From an uncultured Lachnoanaerobaculum sp. (GTDB lineage Bacteria; Bacillota; Clostridia; Lachnospirales; Lachnospiraceae), in assembly GCA_946999385.1 (NCBI GenBank), contig CAMQCZ010000005.1, forward strand, positions 14,466-78,465: DNA of 64,000 bases, in the 5' to 3' direction. Every line of letters starts with the position of its first letter. Position 1 is the first letter of the stretch. Below are positions 9,409 through 19,134 of the stretch, in pieces. The notes below the pieces were generated by a model, which saw only the letters and a list, made by a program, of their open reading frames with translations, made no database searches and was not told the origin of the DNA. A program made the translations under genes and the position numbers.

Positions 9409-10494
9409 TTATTTTATATATTCTAATATCTTATCCCCCATTTGTTTTGTTCCTAATTTTACACATCCGTCAAAATATATATCCTGCGTTGCATATTTAT
9501 TTTCTAAAGCCCTTTCTACCGCCCTCTCTATAGCTCTCGCTTCATTTTCTAAATTTAATGAATATCTAAGTAAAAGTGCCGCCGAAAGTATTGTTGCTAT
9601 AGGATTTGCAATATTTTTCCCTGCTATATCAGGTGCTGAACCATGACTTGGCTCATATAAACCAAGACTTCCTCCATTTAGGCTTGCACTTGGCAGCATT
9701 CCTATAGAGCCTGTTATCATGCTCGCTTCATCCGATAAAATATCTCCAAACATATTTTCCGTTAAAATAATATCAAATTGTCTTGGATTCATAATAAGCT
9801 GCATAGCACAATTATCAACCAACATATGTTCAACCTTAACATCTATATAATCTCTTGCAACAAGATCGACTATCTCTCTCCATAATCTTGATGAGTCTAA
9901 AACATTTGCTTTATCTACACTGGTAATTTTTTTATTTCTTTTTCTAGCTATCTCAAATGCTATAATTGCTATTTGTCTAATCTCAGATTCACTATATCTA
10001 AGAGTATCAACAGCTATCCTTTTATTATCTATTTCCTTTATATATCTGTCGCCAAAATATAAGCCTCCTGTAAGCTCTCTTACAATCATTATATCAAAAC
10101 CGTTTCCTACAATATTTTTCTTTAAAGGACAAGCCTCAAAAAGCTCCTTATATAAAAATGCAGGTCTTAAATTTGCAAAAAGTCCCAACTCTTTTCTAAG
10201 CCTTAGCAGACCTGCCTCAGGTCTTTTACTTGGCTCCAAAGCATACCAATTTGAATTACATACATTTCCGCCTACAGCTCCAAGTAAAATAGCATCACTT
10301 CCTTTTGCTATTTTTATATTTTCATCTGTTAAAGGTACTCCATACTTGTCTATAGAGCAACCACCCATTTCTATCTCTCTATAAATAAATTTATGAGAAT
10401 ATAATTTTGCAATATAATCCAAGACTTTTTTTGCCTCATTTACAATTTCTCCACCAATACCATCGCCCGGAATTAAACAAATTTTAGCTTCCAT
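9409..10494 (-). CDS. leuB: 3-isopropylmalate dehydrogenase
   Basis: The 361-residue NAD-dependent decarboxylating dehydrogenase acts in leucine synthesis. The N-terminal GDGIGGEIV, the substrate arginine region (LRLRKELGLFANLRPA), the metal aspartates in MFGDILSDEA and the NAD-binding EPSHGSAPDIAGKNIANP block are all present. It is the first gene of the operon running to DUF1700. LeuA, LeuC and LeuD are absent from the window, so this operon holds only part of the leucine route. No T-box or leader peptide rich in leucine was recognised upstream. Confidence 0.93.
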   Translation of the reverse strand: MEAKICLIPGDGIGGEIVNEAKKVLDYIAKLYSHKFIYREIEMGGCSIDKYGVPLTDENIKIAKGSDAILLGAVGGNVCNSNWYALEPSKRPEAGLLRLRKELGLFANLRPAFLYKELFEACPLKKNIVGNGFDIMIVRELTGGLYFGDRYIKEIDNKRIAVDTLRYSESEIRQIAIIAFEIARKRNKKITSVDKANVLDSSRLWREIVDLVARDYIDVKVEHMLVDNCAMQLIMNPRQFDIILTENMFGDILSDEASMITGSIGMLPSASLNGGSLGLYEPSHGSAPDIAGKNIANPIATILSAALLLRYSLNLENEARAIERAVERALENKYATQDIYFDGCVKLGTKQMGDKILEYIK

Positions 10495-10678
10495 AATTCA
10501 TCTCCTTAGTTTATAGTAAATAGATAATGTTTCTATGATACTTTAATTTATTAATATTTTCAATATTTTAGCTTTGCTTTTATTATACTGCCAGTATAAT
10601 ATTTTACTATATAAAGTATAACTTATATTATTTAAACAAATTGTAATATAATAAAAAACTGCTTTTTTACATTAAAAG

Positions 10679-10703
10679 AGGTATGTCTATATTAGACATA
10701 CCT
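10679..10703 (-). terminator. Terminator after the choline-binding-repeat gene
   Basis: An 11-bp perfect stem AGGTATGTCTA/TAGACATACCT with a 3-nt loop, followed on the minus strand by CTTTT. It lies directly after the stop of the wall-binding protein gene. Confidence 0.75.
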
Positions 10704-10709
10704 TTTATT

Positions 10710-11681
10710 TTAATTTTTAGTTGCCATAGAACCGTCTATACCAAGCACATAGCCGTCAGGAGTTTTTGTATTTTTCCACATTTTGCCACTATCTTTATCA
10801 AAATAATACCAAATATTATCTATTTCTTTCCAGCCTGTTACCATATAAGCCTTATCATCAAAATAATACCATTCACCTTTTACTTTTTTCCATTCATTTT
10901 TTGCTAGTGTATTATCTTTATTTATATAATAATATTTGCCTTCATCATTTTGATACCATCTACCTATATCATTATTTTCATACCAGCTTCTATTTTCATT
11001 TGCCTTATCTATACTTAATGATACTCTATTTGATTCTGTCCATTCACCTGCAATATCAGGATTATCTTTATTTAGCATTCTAACCTTAAAATAATATTCT
11101 CCCGTATATTGCATATATTCTCTAAAGTCAAATTTTTTATTTGTAGTTTTTTGTATATCGCCAATAAGGCTTGAACCCTTATATAATCTAAGCTCATATA
11201 GAGCATCAACAGGGCTTTTCCAAGTAGCAACACCGTCAATATCAAAATATGCATCATTTAAAGGAAATACCTGATCCTTAATAGCAGGTAATTTTATTCT
11301 TATTATTTGATTTTTTCTTTCATTTTCTGTATTTGCACTTATATAGCTTGCACCGAAAATCTTAATATCGCTAGCTTTTCTTACATTAAAAACATATCCC
11401 TCATTAGCCACCAATGTTACTTTATAAGTGGGTGTATCATACAATGACCAAGAAAATGACTGATTTTCAGCTTCGACAGATTCAATTTGATATTTACTTG
11501 CTTTAGTTGTAATTTCCAAGCTTTCATCTCCTACTGTAGAATTAAGCTCAATATTACCCTCAACCCTTATACTGATAGAATTAATTTTCTTCTTTTTAGC
11601 TTTTGCAAAAGCTAAATTTGAAATTGATATAGTCATTATAAAAATCAAAGCAAAAAGTATATATATTTTCTTCTTGTTCAC
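10710..11681 (-). CDS. Secreted protein with choline/cell-wall-binding repeats
   Basis: The 323-residue protein has a signal peptide (hydrophobic run ending near AFA, residue 27). A beta-rich region of unknown fold follows (about 30-215). The C-terminal region (about 232-320) has CW_1-type repeats with the WYYFDD/GWKEIDNIWYYFD pattern. Such repeats bind choline on teichoic acids or related wall polymers in streptococci and clostridia. The start codon is GTG with an AGAGGT ribosome site. The central part resembles no domain I can name. It is monocistronic. The ligand here is unproven, but a LicD-type gene lies in the glycan locus of the same window. Confidence 0.75.
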   Translation of the reverse strand: MNKKKIYILFALIFIMTISISNLAFAKAKKKKINSISIRVEGNIELNSTVGDESLEITTKASKYQIESVEAENQSFSWSLYDTPTYKVTLVANEGYVFNVRKASDIKIFGASYISANTENERKNQIIRIKLPAIKDQVFPLNDAYFDIDGVATWKSPVDALYELRLYKGSSLIGDIQKTTNKKFDFREYMQYTGEYYFKVRMLNKDNPDIAGEWTESNRVSLSIDKANENRSWYENNDIGRWYQNDEGKYYYINKDNTLAKNEWKKVKGEWYYFDDKAYMVTGWKEIDNIWYYFDKDSGKMWKNTKTPDGYVLGIDGSMATKN

Positions 11682-11731
11682 TATAAACCTCTTTCTATAA
11701 ACTTATGTAAAATAATATTTAATCAGATATA

Positions 11732-13276
11732 TTATTTTGCAAGACCCAAAGCTCTTGATTCTCTAATAATATTAATCTTAATATGACCCGGATATTGCAT
11801 CGTTTCTTCTATTTTTCTTGCAATATCATGTGCCATAATAACCATGTCATCATCACTTACTTTTTCAGGTACAACCATAATACGCACTTCTCTACCTGCC
11901 TGAATAGCAAAAGACTTATCTACTCCATTAAATGAGTTTGTTATTTCTTCAAGCTGAGCAAGTCTTTGTGTATATGCTTCTATTGTTTCTCTTCTTGCAC
12001 CGGGTCTTGATGCCGAAATTGTATCTGCAGCCTGAACAAGACAAGCTATAATACTTTCAGCAATTACATCTCCATGATGAGATTCTACTGAATTAATTAC
12101 AACAGGATGCTCTTTATATTTTTTACATATTTCAACACCAAGCTGTACATGTGAGCCTTCCACCTCATGATCTATTGCTTTTCCTATATCATGTAATAAG
12201 CCTGCTCTCTTAGCTAATTTAATATCAGCTCCGACCTCTGCAGCCAAAATTCCTGTCAAATGTCCGACCTCAATAGAATGCTTTAAGGCATTTTGACCGA
12301 AGCTTGTTCTAAATTTCATTCTTCCAAGTAGCTTTACAAGTTCAGGATGCATATTATGTATACCAAGTTCAAGTATAGCCGCCTCTCCTGCTTCTTTAAT
12401 AATTCCCGCTACTTCCTTTTGTGCTTTGTCTACCATTTCTTCTATACGTGCAGGATGTATTCTTCCATCCAGAATCAATTTTTCCAAAGCAATTCTTGCA
12501 ACCTCTCTCCTTACAGGATCAAAGGCTGATAAAACTACAGCTTCAGGAGTATCATCTATAATCAATTCAACACCGGTAAGCTGTTCCAGGGTTCTGATAT
12601 TTCTACCTTCTCTACCTATGATACGTCCCTTCATATCATCAGTAGGTAAAGCTACAACAGTTACAGTTGTTTCGGCTGTAAGCTCAGCGGCACATTTTTG
12701 TATGGCATATGTCAAGATTTCTCTTGCATTCTTTTCCGCCTCTTCTTTAGCTAGAGTATCAAGTTCTTTTATAAGCTTAGCCTTATCATGCTTTATATCT
12801 TCTTCTAAAGATTGCAAAAGAACTTCTTTTGCCTGTTCACTCGTAAAGCCTGATATTTTTTCAAGCTCTTTCAAGCCTTGATCATATAAAGCTTCCAGCT
12901 CTTTAGTTTTATTTGTAAGCTTTTCTTCTTTAATTAATATAGCATCTTCTTTTTTTTCTAAGCTATCTAATTTTTTATCTAAATTTTCTTCCTTAACTAA
13001 AACTCTTTGCTCATAATGCTGTAGCTCCGCTCTTCTTTCTTTTACCTCCTTTTCAAGCTCATTCTTAGTCTTTAAAGACTCCTCTTTTGCTTCCAGGAGA
13101 GCCTCACGTTTTTTTGTTTCAGCTATTTTTACGGCTTCCTCTATTATTTCTCTGGATTTTGTTTCAGCAGATCCAATCTTATTTTCATAAATTTTTTTAC
13201 GATGGGATATTGCTAATATCCAACTTAGAGGTGCCACAATCAAAATTGTTATAATCGCTACTATGATGTATGGCAT
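11732..13276 (-). CDS. rny: Ribonuclease Y
   Basis: The 514-residue endoribonuclease initiates mRNA turnover at the membrane. It has an N-terminal membrane anchor (1-22), a long charged coiled coil (about 30-200), a KH RNA-binding domain with [15 protein letters not shown], and an HD phosphohydrolase domain with the signature [12 protein letters not shown]. Length and order match RNase Y of Bacillota. It is monocistronic, with an overlapping GGAGGTGCTCC motif before the ATG. Confidence 0.97.
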   Translation of the reverse strand: MPYIIVAIITILIVAPLSWILAISHRKKIYENKIGSAETKSREIIEEAVKIAETKKREALLEAKEESLKTKNELEKEVKERRAELQHYEQRVLVKEENLDKKLDSLEKKEDAILIKEEKLTNKTKELEALYDQGLKELEKISGFTSEQAKEVLLQSLEEDIKHDKAKLIKELDTLAKEEAEKNAREILTYAIQKCAAELTAETTVTVVALPTDDMKGRIIGREGRNIRTLEQLTGVELIIDDTPEAVVLSAFDPVRREVARIALEKLILDGRIHPARIEEMVDKAQKEVAGIIKEAGEAAILELGIHNMHPELVKLLGRMKFRTSFGQNALKHSIEVGHLTGILAAEVGADIKLAKRAGLLHDIGKAIDHEVEGSHVQLGVEICKKYKEHPVVINSVESHHGDVIAESIIACLVQAADTISASRPGARRETIEAYTQRLAQLEEITNSFNGVDKSFAIQAGREVRIMVVPEKVSDDDMVIMAHDIARKIEETMQYPGHIKINIIRESRALGLAK

Positions 13277-13395
13277 ATAGGAGCACCTCCATTTCTTGTT
13301 TTATTGCACAATTAGGCAATATAATATATACTATCAAAAATAGCTGAAAAAAACAAGTTTAAGATTGATATAAGCTTAAAAATTTTAAAATCATA

Positions 13396-13425
13396 AAGCC
13401 CTTAGCATTAAAAAACTAAAGGCTA
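13396..13425 (-). terminator. Probable terminator of the two-component operon
   Basis: An imperfect stem AGCC(C)TTAG/CTAA(A)GGCT lies just after the histidine kinase stop, followed on the minus strand by a weak T-rich tract. Confidence 0.45.
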
Positions 13426-13440
13426 TGGTGAAATTATTTA

Positions 13441-14574
13441 TTATTCTTCTAATTTAAAGCTAAGCTTCATCATATTCCCATCCCCATATGTATCCAGTAG
13501 GCATATGCTTCCACCATGCTTTACAACTATTTCTTTTACCAATGCAAGTCCAAGACCGGCACCTCCAAGCTGTCTTGATCTGGACTTATCAATTCTATAA
13601 AAGGGTTCAAAAATTTTTTCTGAATATTCTTTTGCTATCTTTTCACAAGTATCTTTAATAAATATATTAACATTTTTATTTTCCAATACTATATTTATAT
13701 CAACACATCCATTTTCATGATTATATTTTATAGCATTTTCAAGCAAATTATAAATTGCACGATATATAAGATTATAATTACCTAATATTTTAATATTTTC
13801 TCCATGTTGATTTAAGCTTATATTTTTTTCACTTGCTATAAAATCAAGATCAAAAATAAGCTCTTCTATCAAATCACCTAAAAATACCTCCTCTTCTCTT
13901 TTTATTGAATTCAAGCTGACCATTTGTAATAATACATCTATAACCCCTGATAATCTTGTAACCTGATTATCAAGCATATTCAAAGAATCCATATAATCAC
14001 TTTCATCAATTTTTTCAGATTTTTTTAAAATAGCAAGTCTTGTTTTTATAACTGCAAGAGGTGTTTTCATCTCATGAGCCGCACTGGCTGAAAATCTTTT
14101 TTGTGCTGCAAATATTTCATTCAATCTTTCAAGCATTTCATTAAATGCAATAATAAGCTTTCTTATTTCTGAAATATCCGTATCTATTTCCAATTCATCG
14201 GAGAGATTTTTTTCATTTATATCTTCTATCCTCTTTGTCAATTTTTCCAAAGGCTTTAAAAATAAGGAAAGCATTATATATATGATGCTGCAACTTACCA
14301 TCACTATAAAAAATGTACTAATTATAGTTTCTTCCCAAAATTTTTTTTCTGAATTTTTAAATTCTTTTTTTAATACATCAGAATCTACATCTAACTTTAA
14401 ATTCACCTCATATGGAACTATTTCCACAGCCATATTTTCCAATTCCTTTATCTTAAACATTGCATTTGTGCTTATTATAATGTTTGAAACTATACAGGCT
14501 GTACTTACTAAAAGAGCTGTCAACAAAGTAAGTCTCCATCTTAAAGAAAGTTTTTTTATATGTTTTATCAGCAT
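13441..14574 (-). CDS. Two-component sensor histidine kinase
   Basis: The 377-residue kinase has two membrane segments (about 12-34 and 82-104) bracketing a short extracytoplasmic loop. A HAMP domain, a HisKA domain with phospho-acceptor histidine in SASAAHEMKTPLAVIK, and a HATPase_c domain with N, G1 and G2 boxes (NLLENAIKYN, GAGLGLALVK) follow. The gene is 6 bp after its response regulator. The signal is unknown; the small sensor loop resembles kinases that sense envelope or peptide stress. Confidence 0.92.
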   Translation of the reverse strand: MLIKHIKKLSLRWRLTLLTALLVSTACIVSNIIISTNAMFKIKELENMAVEIVPYEVNLKLDVDSDVLKKEFKNSEKKFWEETIISTFFIVMVSCSIIYIMLSLFLKPLEKLTKRIEDINEKNLSDELEIDTDISEIRKLIIAFNEMLERLNEIFAAQKRFSASAAHEMKTPLAVIKTRLAILKKSEKIDESDYMDSLNMLDNQVTRLSGVIDVLLQMVSLNSIKREEEVFLGDLIEELIFDLDFIASEKNISLNQHGENIKILGNYNLIYRAIYNLLENAIKYNHENGCVDINIVLENKNVNIFIKDTCEKIAKEYSEKIFEPFYRIDKSRSRQLGGAGLGLALVKEIVVKHGGSICLLDTYGDGNMMKLSFKLEE

Positions 14575-14580
14575 GAGGTT

Positions 14581-15249
14581 TTATCTCCTTATTCTATATC
14601 CCTGACCGACAATATTCTCTACAGGATCTATACCTATCTTATTTTTTATTTTCTTTCTAACGGATGAAATATGCACTCTTATTGCATTACTGAATAAATC
14701 TGCATTTTTATCCCATACATGCTCCAATAATTCCTCCTGACTTACCAGTCTATCTTCATTAATCATCAAATATTCTAAAATACACATTTCTTTTTTTGTA
14801 AAATTTATCTCTTCATTATCAATATAAACTATTCTTGCTTTAGTATCTAATTTAATCCTTCCACATTCTATGATAGTATCATATTGCACAAATTTTCTTC
14901 TGGTTAAGCTTCTTATTCTGGCTTCAAGCTCTGCAAAATTAAATGGCTTGCCCAAATAATCATTAGCACCTGCATCCAGACCGCTCACCTTATCCTCAAG
15001 CTCACTTCTTGCAGACAAAATAAGCACCCTTGTTTCCTTATCAGTCTTTCTAAGTGTTTTTAATATATCCATACCGTCTACTACCGGCAAATTAAGATCT
15101 AAAACTATCAAATCATATTTTTCAACAAAAATTAAATCAAGTGCTTCATCGCCCTGATTACAGGTATCGACTTCATATCCGTCAATACGAAGTCCCTTGG
15201 CAATATCCTCACACAAGGTTTTTTCATCCTCAATCACTAAAATTCGCAT
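14581..15249 (-). CDS. OmpR/PhoB-family response regulator
   Basis: The preferred start is the ATG at 15249, where a GAGGTG ribosome site and the canonical MRILVIEDEK receiver start coincide; this gives 222 residues. A longer in-frame extension exists upstream but adds a hydrophobic stretch unlike any receiver. The phospho-acceptor aspartate is in LIVLDLNLPVVDG, and Lys of the switch is in GKPFN. A winged-helix DNA-binding domain follows (about 130-222, with VRVHISSVRKK-like recognition helix). It is cotranscribed with the adjacent kinase. Target genes are unknown. Confidence 0.93.
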   Translation of the reverse strand: MRILVIEDEKTLCEDIAKGLRIDGYEVDTCNQGDEALDLIFVEKYDLIVLDLNLPVVDGMDILKTLRKTDKETRVLILSARSELEDKVSGLDAGANDYLGKPFNFAELEARIRSLTRRKFVQYDTIIECGRIKLDTKARIVYIDNEEINFTKKEMCILEYLMINEDRLVSQEELLEHVWDKNADLFSNAIRVHISSVRKKIKNKIGIDPVENIVGQGYRIRR

Positions 15250-15400
15250 TATATTCACCTCAATATTATTATAATATTTTATCAGCAAATTATAAATATA
15301 AAAGCTTAAAGTTTTTGTTAAGAAATAAAAGAGTGCCAATTCATCTATTAAGCTAAGGCTTAAAAGAATCATCGACACTTTTATTAATCTTATAGTTAAT

Positions 15401-16129
15401 TTATTGATTTTGAACTCTAAGTATTTTACTTATTCTTTTATATAATATCATCGTTAATATGCAAACCAAGCTTCCCTTTATCAAATTAAAAGGTACTACA
15501 CTAAAAAAAATAAATGTAGAAATGGATTTGATATTTGGATTTAAAGCAGATCCCATAGCAACTATACTGTCTAAAGGTATTCCATACATAGCGGCAAATT
15601 TTGGTAATAAATAAATTGCATTAAATGCAGAACCAAAAATAGTCATTACAAGAGTTCCGCTTATACTTCCAAGTAAGGCACAATTTTTATTCCTCTTAAA
15701 TAAATAAATAGTTGATGCCGGCAAAATAAAACTTACTCCTACAACAAAATTGGCTAATTCTCCAACAAAAGCTGTAGTGCTTGATCTAAATAATAATTTT
15801 AATATAATTTTACAAAATTCTGTTAAAATTCCGGCTAAAGGTCCGTAGGCAAAGCTTATGATAAGTATTGGTACTTCTGAAAAATCAATCTTGTAAAATT
15901 CCGGCACGAATGGTAAAGGAAACTCAAACAACATTAGTATAGTTGATATTGCTGAAAATAAGCCTATTACGGTTAATTTTTTTGTTGTAAGTAATCTGCC
16001 TTTATAATTTATCATTTTTGCATATATTTTTTCTATAACATATGCTGCAAAAAATAAAATTATAACAATCACCAAAAACTCAATAAAAAACAATAGGTTA
16101 GCTCTTAATACTTCTAAAAAATTTTGCAT
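15401..16129 (-). CDS. ribU: Riboflavin ECF transporter S component
   Basis: The start is the ATG at 16129 with an AAGGAGG ribosome site; any upstream extension would run through the riboswitch. The 242-residue protein has six hydrophobic segments and the typical S-component region (KLTVIGLFSAISTILMLFEF...FYKIDFSEVPILIISF). RibU binds riboflavin or FMN with high affinity and works with the shared EcfAA'T module, which is not in the window. The upstream FMN riboswitch fixes the substrate class more firmly than sequence similarity alone. Confidence 0.93.
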   Translation of the reverse strand: MQNFLEVLRANLLFFIEFLVIVIILFFAAYVIEKIYAKMINYKGRLLTTKKLTVIGLFSAISTILMLFEFPLPFVPEFYKIDFSEVPILIISFAYGPLAGILTEFCKIILKLLFRSSTTAFVGELANFVVGVSFILPASTIYLFKRNKNCALLGSISGTLVMTIFGSAFNAIYLLPKFAAMYGIPLDSIVAMGSALNPNIKSISTFIFFSVVPFNLIKGSLVCILTMILYKRISKILRVQNQ

Positions 16130-16181
16130 TTTTATCCTCCTTCTTACTATGCAAGTATCTTGAGAATATTTTAACAAAAAA

Positions 16182-16204
16182 TACCCCAAGAAAATCTTGG
16201 GGTA
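16182..16204 (-). terminator. FMN-riboswitch expression-platform terminator
   Basis: A 9-10 bp stem (TACCCCAAG/CTTGGGGTA) followed on the minus strand by TTTTTTG. It lies between the aptamer and ribU, so control is by premature transcription termination. Confidence 0.85.
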
Positions 16205-16217
16205 GAAAAATTTAATT

Positions 16218-16327
16218 ATCTTTCTTCTCTCATCCAGACTATACTGTCGGTATCGGAATTGCACCGATTCAAGCAAAAGCTTCGCAGACTATACTGCCGG
16301 TGGGGAATCACACCCCGCCCCGAAGAA
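16218..16327 (-). promoter_or_regulatory. FMN (RFN) riboswitch aptamer
   Basis: Read on the minus strand, the segment begins TTCTTCGGGGCGGGGTG. It then carries the conserved ATTCCCCACCGGCAGTATAGTC block, cited here in two parts: ATTCCCCACCGGC and AGTATAGTC. The closing CCGACAGTATAGTCTGGATG and AGAGAAGAAAG follow. These are the hallmark elements of the RFN box. Ligand binding should terminate transcription ahead of ribU. Confidence 0.97.
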
Positions 16328-16336
16328 TTTAATTTT

Positions 16337-16364
16337 ATTATATAATTTTTATACTATTTGTCAA
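16337..16364 (-). promoter_or_regulatory. Promoter of the FMN riboswitch/ribU unit, overlapping tyrS
   Basis: TTGACA (16364-16359), 16-nt spacer, TATAAT (16342-16337) on the minus strand. The -35 hexamer lies inside the last codons of tyrS, whose stop is at 16354-16356, so ribU has its own promoter despite following tyrS closely. Confidence 0.75.
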
Positions 16365-17583
16365 GAATAATCTTACAAAAGCTTTTTTTACCTTTCTTTA
16401 AGAGCATATCGTCAGTTAAAAAATCTTTAATACCATATGATTGTTTTACATCATTTATCAAAGTCCCATTAACACTGACTCCTCCCTGCTCAACATTTCT
16501 TCTGGCCTCACTACGACTCTTTGAAAGTCCACTAATAACCAAAAGTGATAAGATATCAATTTTTTCATCAACAAAAACATCTTTAGTTATATTGACATTA
16601 GGAACATTTTCCATATTATTGCCACCACTAAATAAAGCCTTACTTGCATCCATTGCTTTTTTTGCTTCGGCCTCACCATGTACTAATTTTGTCAAATCAT
16701 AGGCTAATATCTCTTTTGCTTCATTTAATTTGGCACCTTCCCAATTTGACATTGCTTCTATTTCTTCAATAGGAATAAATGTAAGCATTCTTAGACATTT
16801 TAATACATCCGCATCACTTACATTTCTCCAATATTGATAAAATTCAAAAGGACTTGTTTTTTCAGGATCAAGCCATACTGCACCGCCTACAGTTTTACCC
16901 ATCTTTTTACCTTCTGAATTAAGCAATAAAGTTATGGTCATCGCATGTGCGTCCTTACCCAGCTTTCTTCTGATAAGCTCCGTTCCTCCCAGCATATTTG
17001 ACCATTGATCATCTCCACCGAATTGCATATTGCAATTATATTTTTGATATAGCATATAAAAATCATAGCTTTGCAATATCATATAATTAAATTCTAAAAA
17101 TGATAAGCCCTTTTCCATACGTTGCTTATAGCACTCTGCTCTTAACATATTATTAACCGAAAAATGTGGTCCCACTTCTCTTATAAATTGCATATAATTT
17201 AAGTCTCTTAGCCAATCTGCATTATTAACCATGAGAGCTTTATCTTCACCAAATTCTATGAATTTGGACATCTGCCTTTTAAAGCATTCACAATTATGAT
17301 CTATTTGTTCAAGACTCATTACAGTTCTAAGATCGGATCTGCCCGATGGATCTCCTATCATACCTGTTCCGCCACCAACTAAAGCTATAGGCTTATTACC
17401 TGCCATTTGTAATCTTTTCATAAGACATAATGCCATAAAATGACCTACATGCAAGCTGTCTGCAGTAGGATCAAATCCTATATAGAAGGTTGCCTTACCT
17501 TCATTTATCATCTTACTAATTTCTTCTTCATTAGTTGTCTGAGCAATAAGCCCCCTTTTCTTTAATTCATCATAACAATTCAT
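16354..17583 (-). CDS. tyrS: Tyrosyl-tRNA synthetase
   Basis: The 409-residue class I synthetase has the HIGH-type motif HVGHFMA (about 46-52), the tyrosine-binding QFGGDDQWSN region, and the KMSKS-equivalent KMGKT. A C-terminal S4 RNA-binding domain follows (LVISGLSKSRSEARRNVEQGG split as LVISGLSKSRSEARR and NVEQGG). Length matches the TyrRS family. No T-box was recognised upstream, in contrast to thrS in this window. Confidence 0.96.
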   Translation of the reverse strand: MNCYDELKKRGLIAQTTNEEEISKMINEGKATFYIGFDPTADSLHVGHFMALCLMKRLQMAGNKPIALVGGGTGMIGDPSGRSDLRTVMSLEQIDHNCECFKRQMSKFIEFGEDKALMVNNADWLRDLNYMQFIREVGPHFSVNNMLRAECYKQRMEKGLSFLEFNYMILQSYDFYMLYQKYNCNMQFGGDDQWSNMLGGTELIRRKLGKDAHAMTITLLLNSEGKKMGKTVGGAVWLDPEKTSPFEFYQYWRNVSDADVLKCLRMLTFIPIEEIEAMSNWEGAKLNEAKEILAYDLTKLVHGEAEAKKAMDASKALFSGGNNMENVPNVNITKDVFVDEKIDILSLLVISGLSKSRSEARRNVEQGGVSVNGTLINDVKQSYGIKDFLTDDMLLKKGKKSFCKIILDK

Positions 17584-17696
17584 CTTTCTACTCCTAAAAA
17601 TTAATTTGATATTAGTGTAACATAATTTTAATTAAATTACTCCTTATTTTTGTTTTTTATTATAAATTATAATGATATATAGCAGTACAAAAAAGC

Positions 17697-17722
17697 AAGT
17701 ATCTTACTTTTATATGATACTT
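17697..17722 (-). terminator. Terminator after coaBC
   Basis: A 7-bp stem AAGTATC/GATACTT with a 12-nt loop; on the minus strand it is followed by GCTTTTTTG. It lies 14 nt after the coaBC stop. Confidence 0.7.
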
Positions 17723-17735
17723 TCTTTTAGAATTT

Positions 17736-18929
17736 TTATTTTTTTATTTTTAATATTTCATCTAATATTTGATGTGCAAGACTTTCTTTAGTCTGTAAAT
17801 CACAATCTATTTGCTTATCCTTTGTAATAATAGTTGCAACATTTGTATCAAGCATAAATCCTGCACCTTTTTTATTTAGATCATTAGCAACTATCATATC
17901 AAGATTTTTTTCTTCTAATTTCTTTTTTGAATTTTCTATTAAATTTTGTGTTTCCATTGAAAATCCGCATAATATCTGCTTATTATTTTTATTTTCACCC
18001 AGATATTTTAAGATATCTTTAGTTTTTTCCAATTCTATACAAAGCTTATCAGCCGTTTTTTTTATCTTATTTTTTTCTATTATTTTCGGTCTATAATCTG
18101 CTACTGCCGCCGCCTTAATAATGATATCCATATCCTTATATATCTTGCTTATTTCTGAATACATATCATTTGCACTCTTAGTATTTATTATATCAATACC
18201 TTTGATTATTTTTTGATATGTATTTCCCAAAACCAGCTTTACATTTGCTCCACGAAAATAAGCAGCCTTTGCAAGCTCTATACCCATTTTCCCGGAGCTG
18301 TGATTTGTAATAAATCTTATAGGATCTATTGCTTCCATTGTTGCTCCTGCACTAATTAGAATATTTTTATCGGCCAAATCCTTATTGTAAGCTATATTAT
18401 AACAAATTCTATCATAAATATCCTCAATGCTTGCCAATTTACCCTTGCCTATATCTCCACAGGCAAGATATCCGTCAGCACATTCAACTATATCAAAATT
18501 ATATTTTCTCAATTTTGATATATTATCCTGAACAATTTGGTTTTCAAGCATTCTAGTATTCATAGCCGGAGCAAGCATTTTTTTACATGTGCATGCCAAG
18601 GCTACTGTACTTAACATATCATCAGCTATACCATTTGCAAGCTTGGCAATTATATTTGCCGTTGCCGGTGCAATTACAAATAAATCGGCAGCCTTTGCCA
18701 ATTCGATATGTTCTACCTTATATTCAAAATTTCTATCAAATGTATCTACCAAACATTTATTTTTACTTAAAGTTTCAAAGGTTTGTGGATTGATAAAATT
18801 ACAGGCATTTTTTGTCATTATAACTTTGACATCCGCACCTTTTTTTACAAGCATATTAGCCAAGTCTGCCATTTTATATGCAGCTATACCACCACTAATA
18901 CCTAGAATAATACACTTATTTTTTAACAT
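17736..18929 (-). CDS. coaBC: Bifunctional phosphopantothenoylcysteine decarboxylase/synthase
   Basis: The 397-residue protein carries two consecutive steps of CoA synthesis. The N-terminal CoaC flavoprotein domain (1-175) shows GISGGIAAYK, the active-site-lid APAMNTRM segment and a downstream ADGYLACGDIGKGK. The C-terminal CoaB domain (about 185-397) has the nucleotide-binding ISAGATMEAIDPIRFITNHSSGKMG region, cited as ISAGATMEAIDPIRF and ITNHSSGKMG. It is transcribed divergently from coaX, another CoA gene, across a 205-bp intergenic region. Confidence 0.96.
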   Translation of the reverse strand: MLKNKCIILGISGGIAAYKMADLANMLVKKGADVKVIMTKNACNFINPQTFETLSKNKCLVDTFDRNFEYKVEHIELAKAADLFVIAPATANIIAKLANGIADDMLSTVALACTCKKMLAPAMNTRMLENQIVQDNISKLRKYNFDIVECADGYLACGDIGKGKLASIEDIYDRICYNIAYNKDLADKNILISAGATMEAIDPIRFITNHSSGKMGIELAKAAYFRGANVKLVLGNTYQKIIKGIDIINTKSANDMYSEISKIYKDMDIIIKAAAVADYRPKIIEKNKIKKTADKLCIELEKTKDILKYLGENKNNKQILCGFSMETQNLIENSKKKLEEKNLDMIVANDLNKKGAGFMLDTNVATIITKDKQIDCDLQTKESLAHQILDEILKIKK

Positions 18930-19071
18930 CTTATCTCCTTCTTACATATTATCTATAAACTTATTATATCCTAAAATTTATATTTTAAAAACTACTCAAT
19001 CTCATATTCATATTATTTTGTATTTGTTCTATATCCTACATCAAGCCTCACTTAGTATCCTTTATCAAGGC

Positions 19072-19099
19072 TTTACAAAATATGCTTTTTTATTATAAA
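19072..19099 (+). promoter_or_regulatory. Probable coaX promoter
   Basis: TTTACA (19072-19077), 16-nt spacer, TATAAA (19094-19099), 36 bp before the coaX ATG. Moderately good match to sigma-A. Confidence 0.5.
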
Positions 19100-19134
19100 C
19101 TATATCATATTTATTAGATGAAAGGAATATTCAT

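Noticed and set aside
12426..12881. Long plus-strand open frame antisense to rny
   Set aside because: It is a frame shadow of the rny coding sequence with low-complexity serine/phenylalanine content.
16130..16276. N-terminal extension of RibU
   Set aside because: It would translate the FMN riboswitch and terminator; the ATG at 16129 has its own strong ribosome site.
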